A stretch of DNA of 64,000 bases, taken from assembly GCA_044344935.1 (NCBI GenBank), contig JBIJCA010000001.1, positions 1 to 64,000 on the forward strand, in the 5' to 3' direction. The notes under the pieces were generated by a model. That model saw nothing but the letters and a program-made list of their open reading frames with translations. It ran no database searches and had not been told where the DNA came from. This DNA comes from Aquimonas sp044344935. GTDB taxonomy: Bacteria; Pseudomonadota; Gammaproteobacteria; Xanthomonadales; Xanthomonadaceae. This document shows, one piece after another, positions 9,006-17,618 of the stretch. The translations under genes and the position numbers were made by a program. Every line of letters starts with the position of its first letter. The first letter of the stretch is position 1.

Positions 9006-10195
9006 CAGGCGGTCTCGACAGGCGTGCGCGGCGCATAGGCCGGCCGCGCGATGCGGTAGTCGCGATAGGCCCCAGGGTTGCCCGACTTCCCCGCTTCGGC
9101 GGCCTTGACGATGTTGTACATCTCGCGCGCCGACACGTAGTGCAGCTTCCAGCGCTCGCCGTCGTTGTAGTGCCGCTCGAGGTGCTCGAAGGCCTCGCGC
9201 ATGGGCGCGCCCAGCAGGGTATCGAGGTCGCACTCCTGGGTACCGTGGGTGTGGATCTTCACGAAGATCCACTCCGGACGCCCCTCGACATGGATGCCCG
9301 TCTGGACCCAGTGGTCGATGCGCTGCGGGCTCGGCGGGCTGACCGCGCGGATGTCCGAATTCTCGATGCGCGGCAGCAGCCCGAATTTCCGGCGACGGAA
9401 GTTCAGGCCCAGAACACCCTGGATCAGCATGAGGTCGCCCCACGGCGCACCGCCTACACGCACGCGCTGTCCGCGATCGTGCGATTTCGGCTGCTTCGGG
9501 TCGTCCTTGGCGTAGTAGATGCGGTTGATGGTCGAGGGCTGGGTCGGATCGGGCGCCGAGGGGAAGGTGAAGTCGGCGTAGCAGCCTTCCTCGCGCAGGA
9601 TGATCAGCTCGTTGTTGATGCCGCAGCCACGACCGGCCGGATGACTGTTGTCCAACGCCCAGTTGCCATGGATGAAGGCCCATTGCGGCTGTCCGGTAGC
9701 GGGATCGACCGGCAGCGCGTCATGGCGCTCGACCAGCTGGCGGGTGAATCGCCGCAGGGTCTCGCGCAGGTTGGATTCGGTGTCGTTGTCATGGTGCAGA
9801 TGGACTTCGATCTCGCCGAGCTGCAGGCGGCACATCTCGACGAGAGCATCGAGATGTTCTGGGCGGTATTCCTCTTCCGGGTAGAAGAAGGTATGGACAG
9901 GCGGGCGGCCGTCGGCATCGCGATGGCCTGCGCAGACTTTGGGGTAGTCCTGGCGCCAGCGCGCCACACGCGCGCATTCGCTGGCGTAGTCGGCGCGTCC
10001 CCACTGCGGCTCGTAGTGATCGACGAAACAGAACATCAGGTGTCGGGTCGCGCCCGTGGGTGCGGGCGCCCGCCAGTCCTGACGCAGCCAGGCGGTGAGC
10101 CAGCCGAGTACGTGCTTGCGGTGGGCCAGGTAGAGCACTGCCCCCAGACCCGCGAGTCCAGTCAGCAGCAGCGTGTACAGCAGGGTCAGGCTCAT
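9005..10195 (-). CDS. Conserved membrane-anchored protein of polysaccharide loci, unknown function
   Basis: I do not recognise a named family for this 396-residue protein. Residues 1-25 form a membrane helix (LLYTLLLTGLAGLGAVLYLAH), and the rest is soluble. Conserved-looking blocks are MFCFVDHYEP (about residue 50), VHTFFYPEEEY, EIEVHLHHDND (about 125), FIHGNWALDN (about 165) and CYADFTFPSAP. The succession of an Asp-containing strand, a His-rich block and an FTFP block is reminiscent of NodB-type deacetylases. I infer a divergent metal-dependent carbohydrate deacetylase or hydrolase. It sits inside the glycosyltransferase operon. The ATG at 10195 follows GAGGACCCC. Confidence 0.7.
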   Translation of the reverse strand: MSLTLLYTLLLTGLAGLGAVLYLAHRKHVLGWLTAWLRQDWRAPAPTGATRHLMFCFVDHYEPQWGRADYASECARVARWRQDYPKVCAGHRDADGRPPVHTFFYPEEEYRPEHLDALVEMCRLQLGEIEVHLHHDNDTESNLRETLRRFTRQLVERHDALPVDPATGQPQWAFIHGNWALDNSHPAGRGCGINNELIILREEGCYADFTFPSAPDPTQPSTINRIYYAKDDPKQPKSHDRGQRVRVGGAPWGDLMLIQGVLGLNFRRRKFGLLPRIENSDIRAVSPPSPQRIDHWVQTGIHVEGRPEWIFVKIHTHGTQECDLDTLLGAPMREAFEHLERHYNDGERWKLHYVSAREMYNIVKAAEAGKSGNPGAYRDYRIARPAYAPRTPVETA

Positions 10196-10247
10196 GGGGT
10201 CCTCGCTGCGGCGGTGGCCGCGGGCGCAGTGTGTGTGATCGGGTGGC

Positions 10248-11588
10248 TCATCCGCCGAGGCGCTCGAGAATGATGAACGCATAGACGGCCACGATGCTGC
10301 CGAATGCGGCAACCACGGCGGCCAGCTGCCAGCGGGGCGCCGGCCAGTGCTCATGCTCCGGTCCCGCCAGCGCCGCCGCGCGCGCGCACCAGGCGGCGGC
10401 GAGGCAGAGTCCCAGCAGCAGGTAGAGGAGGGGCTGGTAGGTCCGGGACAGGAACCAGGCGCAAGCGAGAAAGCCCAGCAGTGCAACGCGCAGCGCTTCG
10501 GCCATGCGGGCCTGGGGCGAGCCCGGCTGCGCCAGCTGCGTCACCTGCGAGAGTTCGCGCCAGGCCAGCACCAGCAAGGCCACCCATGGCAGCAGACCGA
10601 ACAGGCCAAGTTCGGCGAAGCAGAGCACGAAACTGTTGTGCGCCGTCAGCGGGTGGTGATCGGTGAACGCACCATAGCCGACGCCGAACAACGGTTGGCC
10701 GCGGAACATCTGCAGGCCGTCGTACCAGGCGTCGATGCGCTGGCCAGCGGACTGTTCCTGGGTCGAGAATTCACGTCCCCCGGCGAGTCCCAGCCCCATC
10801 GCCACCACCAGGCCAACCGCGCCCAGCAGGGCGGTGCGCATGTTTCCGAGCCAGCGCCGCAGGCCCAGCAGCAGCAGCACCGCCACGCCGAGGACCGCAC
10901 CGCGCGAATGGGTCAGGTAGATCGAGTACAGCATCAGTCCCATCGGCAGCCCAACCACGACAGCGTTGCGGATCAGACGACGCGGCCGCCAGGCCAAAGC
11001 CAGCAGCGGCAGGGTCATGATCAGTGCCTGTCCGAGGTCGTTGGGATCGTTGAGGATGCCCAGCCCACGCACGCGCCAGAGGTTCTCGCCGGTGTTGTCC
11101 TCGGCGGGCACTCCGGTGTATCCGGCGGCCAGCAGATCGGCCTCGTCGCCGGTGCCCTGCCGGATCACGAAGTCTTCTGCGCGGTAGCCGGTCTCGAAAG
11201 CGTTGACGGTGAAGGCCGCCAACACCAGCATGCAGAGGGTGACGCTCGCCAGCGTCCACTGCACTCGTCGAAGGGTTGTCAGGTTCATGGCTGCCAGCAG
11301 CAGCAGCAGTACCGAAGCGCTGAAGTCGGAGATGGCGTCAACCGCGCCACCGGCCCAGCCGTTGGCGATGCGGGACATCGCGATCGCCAGGATGAACGCC
11401 ATCAGCAGCCCGGCGTGGACCGGGCGCAAGGCGATGCGACGCTGCATCAGGGTCGAAAACACCGCGGCGGCAAACGCCAGCAGCCACAGCACAAGCATCG
11501 GCCGCGCTTCGGCCAGCCCCGGCGCGAACAGCTCGACGGGTCGCAGGAAGGTGAACACCACGTACAGCAGGAACAGGGCGAAAGCCAT
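10248..11588 (-). CDS. O-antigen ligase / polysaccharide polymerase family (Wzy_C type)
   Basis: The product is 446 residues with about 11-12 predicted membrane helices. A large periplasmic loop follows the middle helices, containing GILNDPNDLGQAL and THSRGA (about residue 228). An AHNSFVLCFAELGLFG motif lies near residue 315; the HNxxL-like segment is the hallmark of the O-antigen ligase/Wzy_C fold. It would polymerise exported repeat units or attach glycan to lipid A or protein. It is the first gene of the five-gene minus-strand operon (52 bp before the next gene). Ligase and polymerase cannot be separated by sequence alone. Confidence 0.85.
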   Translation of the reverse strand: MAFALFLLYVVFTFLRPVELFAPGLAEARPMLVLWLLAFAAAVFSTLMQRRIALRPVHAGLLMAFILAIAMSRIANGWAGGAVDAISDFSASVLLLLLAAMNLTTLRRVQWTLASVTLCMLVLAAFTVNAFETGYRAEDFVIRQGTGDEADLLAAGYTGVPAEDNTGENLWRVRGLGILNDPNDLGQALIMTLPLLALAWRPRRLIRNAVVVGLPMGLMLYSIYLTHSRGAVLGVAVLLLLGLRRWLGNMRTALLGAVGLVVAMGLGLAGGREFSTQEQSAGQRIDAWYDGLQMFRGQPLFGVGYGAFTDHHPLTAHNSFVLCFAELGLFGLLPWVALLVLAWRELSQVTQLAQPGSPQARMAEALRVALLGFLACAWFLSRTYQPLLYLLLGLCLAAAWCARAAALAGPEHEHWPAPRWQLAAVVAAFGSIVAVYAFIILERLGG

Positions 11589-11775
11589 CGGGTGTACAGC
11601 CGGGACCAGAGCGGGCGGCGCGCCCGAGAGCGGCAGATGATAGCGGAGCCGGGCAGCGCTTTGTCACCGATGTCTGGCACACTCTTTCCACCTCAACCGT
11701 GTTTTTCATCGCAGTTTCGATGCGAATAACTGCGATGGCGCTCACGCTATTCAAGTGAAATCAGGCCTTCAAACC

Positions 11776-12981
11776 ATGAATCCAGCCCAGAAATTCGGCG
11801 ATGTCCAGCGCGTGCTCTACCACCACCGGACCCAGGGCAAGGCGGTCGAAGGCGTGCATATCCGCGGAGTCACCGACGCCCTGCGCGCGGAGGGCGTGGC
11901 GGTGGACATCATCAGCCTGCCGGGCGCGGACCCGTACACCAGCCCCAAGGCGATGTCCCCCACTCAGCAGGCCCGCAGCTACATGCGCTGGGTGGCGCAG
12001 CTGCCGGAGCCGCTGTTCGAACTGGCCGAGCTGGCCTACAACGCCGTGGCTGGCTGGCGTCTGCTGGCCTATCTGCGGCGCCGGCGCGACGTCGGGCTGA
12101 TCTACGAGCGCTATTCGCTGTTCATGTTCATCACGGTGCTGATCGCCCGTGCCAAGCGCATTCCGCTGATTCTCGAAGTCAACGATTCGGCTGCCGTGGT
12201 GCGGGTGCGACCGCTGTTCTTCCAGCGGCTGGCGATGTGGATCGAGGGCTGGGTGTTCCGCCGTGCCGACGGTCTGGTTTTCGTTTCCTCGATCTTCCGT
12301 GATCGCACCCGCGCCGCGCACGGCGAGATCGCGCCGGCGATCGTGACGCCGAACGCGGCCAACATCGACAAGTTCAGCTTCACCCAGACGCAGCGTGATG
12401 AAACCCGCCAGCGCTACGGGCTGGAAGGCAGCGTGGTCTGCGGCTATCTCGGCGCTTTCGTGCCCTGGCATGCGATTGACGCCTTCGTGCACCGCATTGC
12501 CGGGCGTCTCGCCGCGGACGCCCAGCTCAAGCTGCTGCTGGTTGGCGACGGCGCGACTTTTCCGGCGCTGAAGGCTTTCGTCGAGGAGCGTGGCTTGGGC
12601 GAGCGCGTGATCCTGACCGGGCGGGTACCGCACGACGCAGTGCCCGGCCTGCTGGCGGCGATGGACATGGCTATTCTGCCCAGCGCCGGCGACTACACCT
12701 CGCCGGTGAAGCTGTTCGAGTTCATGGCCTGTGCGATTCCGCCGATTGCGCCGGACTTCGAGCCAATCAAGGAAGTGCTGGTCGAAGACGGCACCGGCTG
12801 GATGTTCAAGGCCGGCGATCTCGACGCCGCGGTGCAGGCCGTGCTGGAACGCAGCCGTGACCCGGCGGGGTTGCAGCGGGTCGGTCAGGCCGCGCGCGCC
12901 TACATCGCGGCCGAGCGCCAGTGGCGGCACAACATCCTGCAGCTTCTTGAGTTCCGCGCCGAGCTTCTGAGCCGCCGTTGA
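11776..12981 (+). CDS. Glycosyltransferase family 4
   Basis: The product is about 401 residues with a GT-B architecture. The N-terminal acceptor half begins RVLYHHRTQGKAVEGVH, and a glycine-rich donor half has CGYLGAFVPWHAID, LLLVGDGATF and TGRVPHDAVP, then SPVKLFEFMACAIPP in place of the usual EX7E site. It probably adds one sugar to the growing lipid-linked unit. The ATG at 11776 is preferred; an in-frame GTG at 11755 would add seven residues, and neither has a strong ribosome site. It diverges from the O-antigen ligase operon across 187 bp that must hold both promoters. Confidence 0.84.
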   Translation: MNPAQKFGDVQRVLYHHRTQGKAVEGVHIRGVTDALRAEGVAVDIISLPGADPYTSPKAMSPTQQARSYMRWVAQLPEPLFELAELAYNAVAGWRLLAYLRRRRDVGLIYERYSLFMFITVLIARAKRIPLILEVNDSAAVVRVRPLFFQRLAMWIEGWVFRRADGLVFVSSIFRDRTRAAHGEIAPAIVTPNAANIDKFSFTQTQRDETRQRYGLEGSVVCGYLGAFVPWHAIDAFVHRIAGRLAADAQLKLLLVGDGATFPALKAFVEERGLGERVILTGRVPHDAVPGLLAAMDMAILPSAGDYTSPVKLFEFMACAIPPIAPDFEPIKEVLVEDGTGWMFKAGDLDAAVQAVLERSRDPAGLQRVGQAARAYIAAERQWRHNILQLLEFRAELLSRR

Positions 12982-12993
12982 GACCCTGCGGAT

Positions 12994-14154
12994 TCAGCCC
13001 GGCAGCAGCTCGCGACAGACCGCCAGCGTGTCGGCCGCCACGTCATCCCAGCTGCGGCGCAGCCGCGCCGCCATGGCCGCGTGGTCCCAGTCGCGCGTGA
13101 GCGCCTCGCGCAGAGCCGCTTCAAGCGCCGCCGCCTCCTTCGGCGGCACCAGGAGACCGCTGTCGGCGTCCACGATCTCGGCAGTGCCGCCGACCGTGGT
13201 CGCCACCACCGGCCGCCCGCAGGCGATGGCTTCCACCACCACATTGGGATAGCCCTCCGACCAGCTCGGCAGGGTCAGCACGTCGCAAGCGCCGATCCAG
13301 CGCGCCACGCCTTCCGGTTCGCATGCGCCTGGCAGGTGCACGGCGTGCTGCAGGCCACGGGCCTCGATGAGGGCGAGTAGCTCACCGCGCATGACGCCAT
13401 CACCGACCAGCACCAGCTGGCGACGCGGGTCTTCGCGGTGCAGCGTCTCGAAAGCGGCGAACAGCTCGCGCATGCCCTTGGCTTCGACGAAACGGCCGAC
13501 GTAGAGGATCAGCTTCGCGTCGGCGTCGAGTCCCAGCTCGGCGCGCAGCGCGGCTTGGTCGCGCGGGTGGAAAACGCCGGTATCGAAGCCATTGATGACC
13601 GCGCGGCTGCGCGCCGGGTCGGCGCCGTAGTCGCGGATGGCGGCTTCGCGCATCGCGCGACTGACGGTCAGCAGGCGGTCGCAGCCCTGCACCACGCGGC
13701 GGGTCAACCAGCGGTTCAGACCGTCGCGGACGTGGATGTCGGAGCCGCGCGCTCCGAGTACACAGGGCAGACCCAGCGCACGCGCCGCGGCCAGCGCGCC
13801 GGCGCCTTCGGGGTACAGCCAGTAGCCCAGCACCAGATTCGCGCCGAATCGCCGGATGCGCGGCTTCAGCACCTGTCCGCAGACCCAGCCGTTGCTGAAA
13901 CGCGACAATCCGGGCACGGCGGGATAGGTCAGTGCTTCGAGGTCGATCCCGGGCAAGCTGTAGTCCGGCCCGACCACCCCCTCCAGAAAGCTGCGCGGCT
14001 TGAGCCCTGGCACGCGCGGATAGTCGGCCTGGGCGAAGAAAACCCGGACGTTGGCGAGTTTCGCCAGCGCGCGCGCGGTCTCGTGGATGTAGCGTCCGCG
14101 GGTGGGGTCGTGCGGAACCGGCAGGATGGGCGTGACGAGCGCGATGCGGGGCAT
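12994..14154 (-). CDS. Glycosyltransferase family 4
   Basis: The product is 386 residues. Its N terminus IALVTPILPVPHDPTRGRYI is typical of GT4 acceptor domains. The donor domain has LILYVGRFVEAKGM, LVLVGDG and a standard EX7E motif EGYPNVVVE (about residue 290), which binds the nucleotide sugar. The start at 14154 is preferred over the upstream ATG at 14208, which adds a poorly conserved stretch. It ends 12 bp from the convergent GT4 gene ending at 12981. With the genes at 4500 and 11776 it makes three GT4 enzymes in the locus. Confidence 0.86.
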   Translation of the reverse strand: MPRIALVTPILPVPHDPTRGRYIHETARALAKLANVRVFFAQADYPRVPGLKPRSFLEGVVGPDYSLPGIDLEALTYPAVPGLSRFSNGWVCGQVLKPRIRRFGANLVLGYWLYPEGAGALAAARALGLPCVLGARGSDIHVRDGLNRWLTRRVVQGCDRLLTVSRAMREAAIRDYGADPARSRAVINGFDTGVFHPRDQAALRAELGLDADAKLILYVGRFVEAKGMRELFAAFETLHREDPRRQLVLVGDGVMRGELLALIEARGLQHAVHLPGACEPEGVARWIGACDVLTLPSWSEGYPNVVVEAIACGRPVVATTVGGTAEIVDADSGLLVPPKEAAALEAALREALTRDWDHAAMAARLRRSWDDVAADTLAVCRELLPG

Positions 14155-14259
14155 GGTCGACCAGAGAGGATTAACGGGAGGACCCCGGGATGCCCGGAGC
14201 CTCCGCATGTTAAACCGTGAACGCGTTCGCGTTTTCCGCGCCCCCTGTCGGGCGCCGGC

Positions 14260-16470
14260 TCAGCCCCCTTCCATGCCGTCGCTGAAGATCTGGCTGGCGC
14301 TGGCAGCTTGCCAGCGGCTGAGCAGGTCAACGAAGGCGTCCGGCACTTGGGTGCTCGCGGGCTGTCCGGAGTGGCTCATGGTGTTGACGCCGTGGCAGCC
14401 GTCGCAGGAGCGGACCTCGCCGGGCTGGAGGGTCAGCCAGTAGCGCTCGCGTACCACCGGCTGGCCGTTGGCCGCCGTGGACTGCCAGACCAGGGCGCGC
14501 CCGGCGGGAACGAAAGCCGCGACCGAACCATCGGCAGCGATCGGTACGCTGCCCACCGGGGCTCCGGCGCGGGGAGTGTTCAGTGCAACAGCCGTGGCGT
14601 CGTGCATGGGCACTGCCAGAACTCGTCTGCCCGGCCGCGGATTGGCGCCACCGTAGGTGAGGCCGCGGATCTGGTCGCCCTGCAGAAACTGCATGTGACC
14701 GATGGTGTAGACCGGACCACTGGGATTGGGCGGGTTCTGGTGAGTGCTGCCATCGACACGCAGATTGAAGGGTTGTTGGCGATCAGCCCGGTCGCGGGTG
14801 GTGACATCCCGCATCACCACCACACCGAGATTGCGCTCGCGCAGGAACTGGCGGAAGGCCTGAAGGTTGACGCCCGCCTGCGCAAAGGCCGCTTGTTCGG
14901 GCGATTCGACCGTCTCGGTGGTCTGCGGCGGCGCCGTTCGCGCACGCACTTCGACCGCACCCAGTTCCCACATCGGCCCCTCGTAGACCACCCGCACATC
15001 CGGATCCCAGTACTCGATGCGGCGCACGATGCCGGTACTGCCCAGCAGGGGTGTGGGAGAGGCGGCCAGGCTGCCATTGCTGGCCACGCTCAATCGGGTC
15101 AGCCGGTAGCGGTGGCTCGGATTCGGGTTGGCGCGTGTCCCGAGCTCGCGGGCCAGACCCGTCACCGGCGCATGCGAGGCAATGACGCTGCCGTCGGAGA
15201 GTGGCAAGGGGTTGCGGTAGTGGCCACTGTGATTGCCGGTGGTCACGGTCCCACCGGTGTCCGGATGGGTCACGGACTGCAGCTGGACCTGGTCGGGGTT
15301 GGCGCCGGCCGCTCCGCTGAAGCGGATGATCTGGCCGCCGCTCAGGGTGCCGAACTCGGGCGCGTTGAGCGCGTAGAAGCGCCCCGGCTGCGTCGGGTCC
15401 TCGGCCATATGAAGAATGTTCAGCAGCCGATAGGCATTGCCGCCCGAGGGAGAGAAGTCACGCAGGTTGGCGTCGTTTGTGAAGCTGCGAGCAAAGAAAC
15501 TGTGCAGCTCGTGGCGGCCGAGATGGTTCAGGGTCAATGCGGCGGTGCCATCCTGATTCACCTGCCACGGAAAGAAATGATTGAATCGCAGGCCTTCGAT
15601 CGGTGAACCCGCCACTGCGACACGCGGCTCGGGAAAGTGCTCGCTGCGGTCGGCGGTACGGACCGAGTTGGCTGCCTCCGAGCTGTAGTTGAAGCTGCCG
15701 AAAGGGTTCGCGCTGCTCTCGTTCTGCTGGTCGCGCTGCAGGTGGTCCCAGCGGGAAAACACGACGCGCCCCGCCGAATCGACAAGCGGATCGAAGGAGC
15801 CGGAAGGCGAATGTTCGAGCAGCTTGAGCTCGCCGCTGGCGCTGAGTTTCCAGAGTCCGCTGACGGTGGGCGTGGATTCGTATTCGTCCAGCTGCGGGTA
15901 CAGATGGCGGGCGCCGCTGCGCGGACGATCAGAAGCGAAGATCAGGCTGCCGTCCGAACCGTAGGTCGGCTGGATGTTGTTGAAGTCCGCTGGCTGCTGG
16001 CTGACGCGCGTGATCACCGCGGTTTGTCCCTGGCCAAGCCCGGTCACCTCGTACAGCTGCCAGTAGCTGTTGTCGGTGCCGTATTGCTGGCTGGGCGCGC
16101 CGATCACCATGCTGAAAGCAGCCTTGGTGCCGGACCAGTGGACGGCCGGATCTCGCACCGCGATCGCGTTCGTGCCCTGGAAGGCTGCCGCGGTGCCGAA
16201 TCCAGCCTCACGAGTGAGATTGCGCAGGCTGCCGTTGGGGTACCGGATGTACAGATCGCCGCCGCGGCCGGTGATTGCGATGTTCGCGCGATGATTGGCG
16301 AACACCGAACCGATTGCCGCGAAATCCGACGAGATCGGCATCTGGGTAGCAAACAGGATCGGGTGTGGCGTCGACTCCGGCGTCGATTGCGCGCGCACCG
16401 CCAACGGTGCGGCCCAAGCGGCGGCCAGGACGAGAGCGATACAGCTGAGAAACGCGGGGGAACGGGTCAT
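14260..16470 (-). CDS. Secreted PD40/propeller protein with one c-type haem site (HzsA-like)
   Basis: The product is 736 residues with a signal peptide (ends about residue 27, AVRAQS). The central part holds WD40-like PD40 repeats (for example GSDGSLIFASDR). A single CxxCH haem motif, CDGCHG, lies near residue 688, so covalent haem attachment in the periplasm or outside is expected. The overall plan recalls proteins annotated with the hydrazine synthase alpha-subunit middle domain. These are widespread in non-anammox bacteria, so hydrazine chemistry should not be assumed. The last residues, IFSDGMEGG, resemble the tail of the protease at 55868. It stands inside the polysaccharide locus; its role there is unknown. 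Confidence 0.75.
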   Translation of the reverse strand: MTRSPAFLSCIALVLAAAWAAPLAVRAQSTPESTPHPILFATQMPISSDFAAIGSVFANHRANIAITGRGGDLYIRYPNGSLRNLTREAGFGTAAAFQGTNAIAVRDPAVHWSGTKAAFSMVIGAPSQQYGTDNSYWQLYEVTGLGQGQTAVITRVSQQPADFNNIQPTYGSDGSLIFASDRPRSGARHLYPQLDEYESTPTVSGLWKLSASGELKLLEHSPSGSFDPLVDSAGRVVFSRWDHLQRDQQNESSANPFGSFNYSSEAANSVRTADRSEHFPEPRVAVAGSPIEGLRFNHFFPWQVNQDGTAALTLNHLGRHELHSFFARSFTNDANLRDFSPSGGNAYRLLNILHMAEDPTQPGRFYALNAPEFGTLSGGQIIRFSGAAGANPDQVQLQSVTHPDTGGTVTTGNHSGHYRNPLPLSDGSVIASHAPVTGLARELGTRANPNPSHRYRLTRLSVASNGSLAASPTPLLGSTGIVRRIEYWDPDVRVVYEGPMWELGAVEVRARTAPPQTTETVESPEQAAFAQAGVNLQAFRQFLRERNLGVVVMRDVTTRDRADRQQPFNLRVDGSTHQNPPNPSGPVYTIGHMQFLQGDQIRGLTYGGANPRPGRRVLAVPMHDATAVALNTPRAGAPVGSVPIAADGSVAAFVPAGRALVWQSTAANGQPVVRERYWLTLQPGEVRSCDGCHGVNTMSHSGQPASTQVPDAFVDLLSRWQAASASQIFSDGMEGG

Positions 16471-16898
16471 GGGCGTGGCACCAATGTTTACAGGGCGAGC
16501 CTACGCAGACGATTCCGGCCGTTTCGCGGGGCAGTTGGCACAATTGCGAAACAATTGAGTGACGCAGCGCGCAGTGTGGAAAATCCCCTTTCTGACGGGC
16601 ACTTGCGATCACATCGAGAGTGCGAACTGGTTCTCTCTTGAGCGATCGGGCCGGCCCGACCCTGGGGCTCGCGAACGGTCTGCCTCGCAAAGAGTCCAGC
16701 GCTGCTCCACGGCAGTGTCCGCCCCTCTTTTTTGTGCGCTGGTTCACGTTTCCAGCGGGTAGCTGCTATCGTTGCCACCTCGATGCTTCCCTTGGCCCAC
16801 CTCCGGATACGGCTCGTGACTGCGATCTCCCCTCCGTCCTGCGCGTCTGTCCTGCGGGTCCGGCCCGTTTCTGCCGAACCCCGTCGCCGAGGTGTGAG
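16471..16898. other. 428-bp intergenic region, divergent promoters likely
   Basis: I see no convincing gene here; the ORFs lack family features. The segment separates the haem protein (minus strand) from the hydrolase pair (plus strand) and should hold both promoters. Visible symmetric sequences are CAATTG-CGAAA-CAATTG at 16541-16557 and a perfect 14-bp palindrome TCGGGCCGGCCCGA at 16646-16659, either of which could be a protein-binding site. No -35/-10 pair is clear enough to call. Confidence 0.4.
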
Positions 16899-17618
16899 TT
16901 GAGCGCAACGACCATCGAGCCGGTGCGTATCGCACGCCCCGATGGCTGGCTGGCTGGCGTTTTCTCGCGCGCACTACCGGCGCGTGCGACGCTGCTGATC
17001 GTGCCCCCGTATCCACACGAGTGGCAGCGCGGCTACCGGCTGTTTGCGCTGCTTTCCAACGCCCTGGCCAGCCACGGCATCAGCTGCCTGCGCTTCGATC
17101 CCACGGGCTGCGGCGATTCCTCGGGCGACGATGATGCGTTCTGTCCCGAGCAGCTTCAGGTGGACACCCGACTCGCACTGGCATGGCTGCGCGCGGACAG
17201 CGGAAGCGTGGTTCATCTGTTGGGTGTCCGCGCCGGCGCACTGGCGGCCTCCGCCGTGGCCGACCGCGATTCCCTCGATTGGATCGGTTGGCAGCCGCTG
17301 GCCTCGGGTGCGACGTATCTGGATGGGCTTGATGCGCGCGAGGCGGAGGAACTGGGCAATCCGCGCCGCTTCGGTGCACAGCTTCCGAGACGGGGCATGG
17401 ATCCCTCGTGCCTGCTTGGCCATCGCCTGCACCCCGATTTCCGTGCGCAGCTCCGCACCGCGGTGCTCCGCTGCGCGCCCCGATTCAACGTCGACGACGC
17501 GCTGCCCGAGAGCCTCAGGCGCTGGCCGGAGGAGATCGACCTCGCCTCTCCGTTTGCGCTGCCGGCTGTGCGCGGCGTGGCTGCCGACCTGGCATCGCGA
17601 TTGGGATCGGGCGCATGA
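16899..17618 (+). CDS. Alpha/beta hydrolase, exosortase A system-associated hydrolase 2 type
   Basis: The product is 239 residues. It begins at a TTG codon, chosen because GAGG at 16889-16892 is well spaced before it and homology starts at once. Features include a PPYPHEWQRGY loop, then LRFDPTGCGDSSGD. The nucleophile elbow reads GVRAG, so arginine replaces the usual serine or cysteine. The resemblance to the hydrolase-2 family that accompanies exosortase A/EPS clusters is my reading, based on the tandem pairing with a second hydrolase. The stop overlaps the next start by four bases. No exosortase gene is in this window. Confidence 0.65.
   Translation: MSATTIEPVRIARPDGWLAGVFSRALPARATLLIVPPYPHEWQRGYRLFALLSNALASHGISCLRFDPTGCGDSSGDDDAFCPEQLQVDTRLALAWLRADSGSVVHLLGVRAGALAASAVADRDSLDWIGWQPLASGATYLDGLDAREAEELGNPRRFGAQLPRRGMDPSCLLGHRLHPDFRAQLRTAVLRCAPRFNVDDALPESLRRWPEEIDLASPFALPAVRGVAADLASRLGSGA

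Noticed and set aside
16620..16898. N-terminal extension of the hydrolase at 16899
   Set aside because: Residues before the TTG start show no conserved features, and a GAGG site supports the later start.
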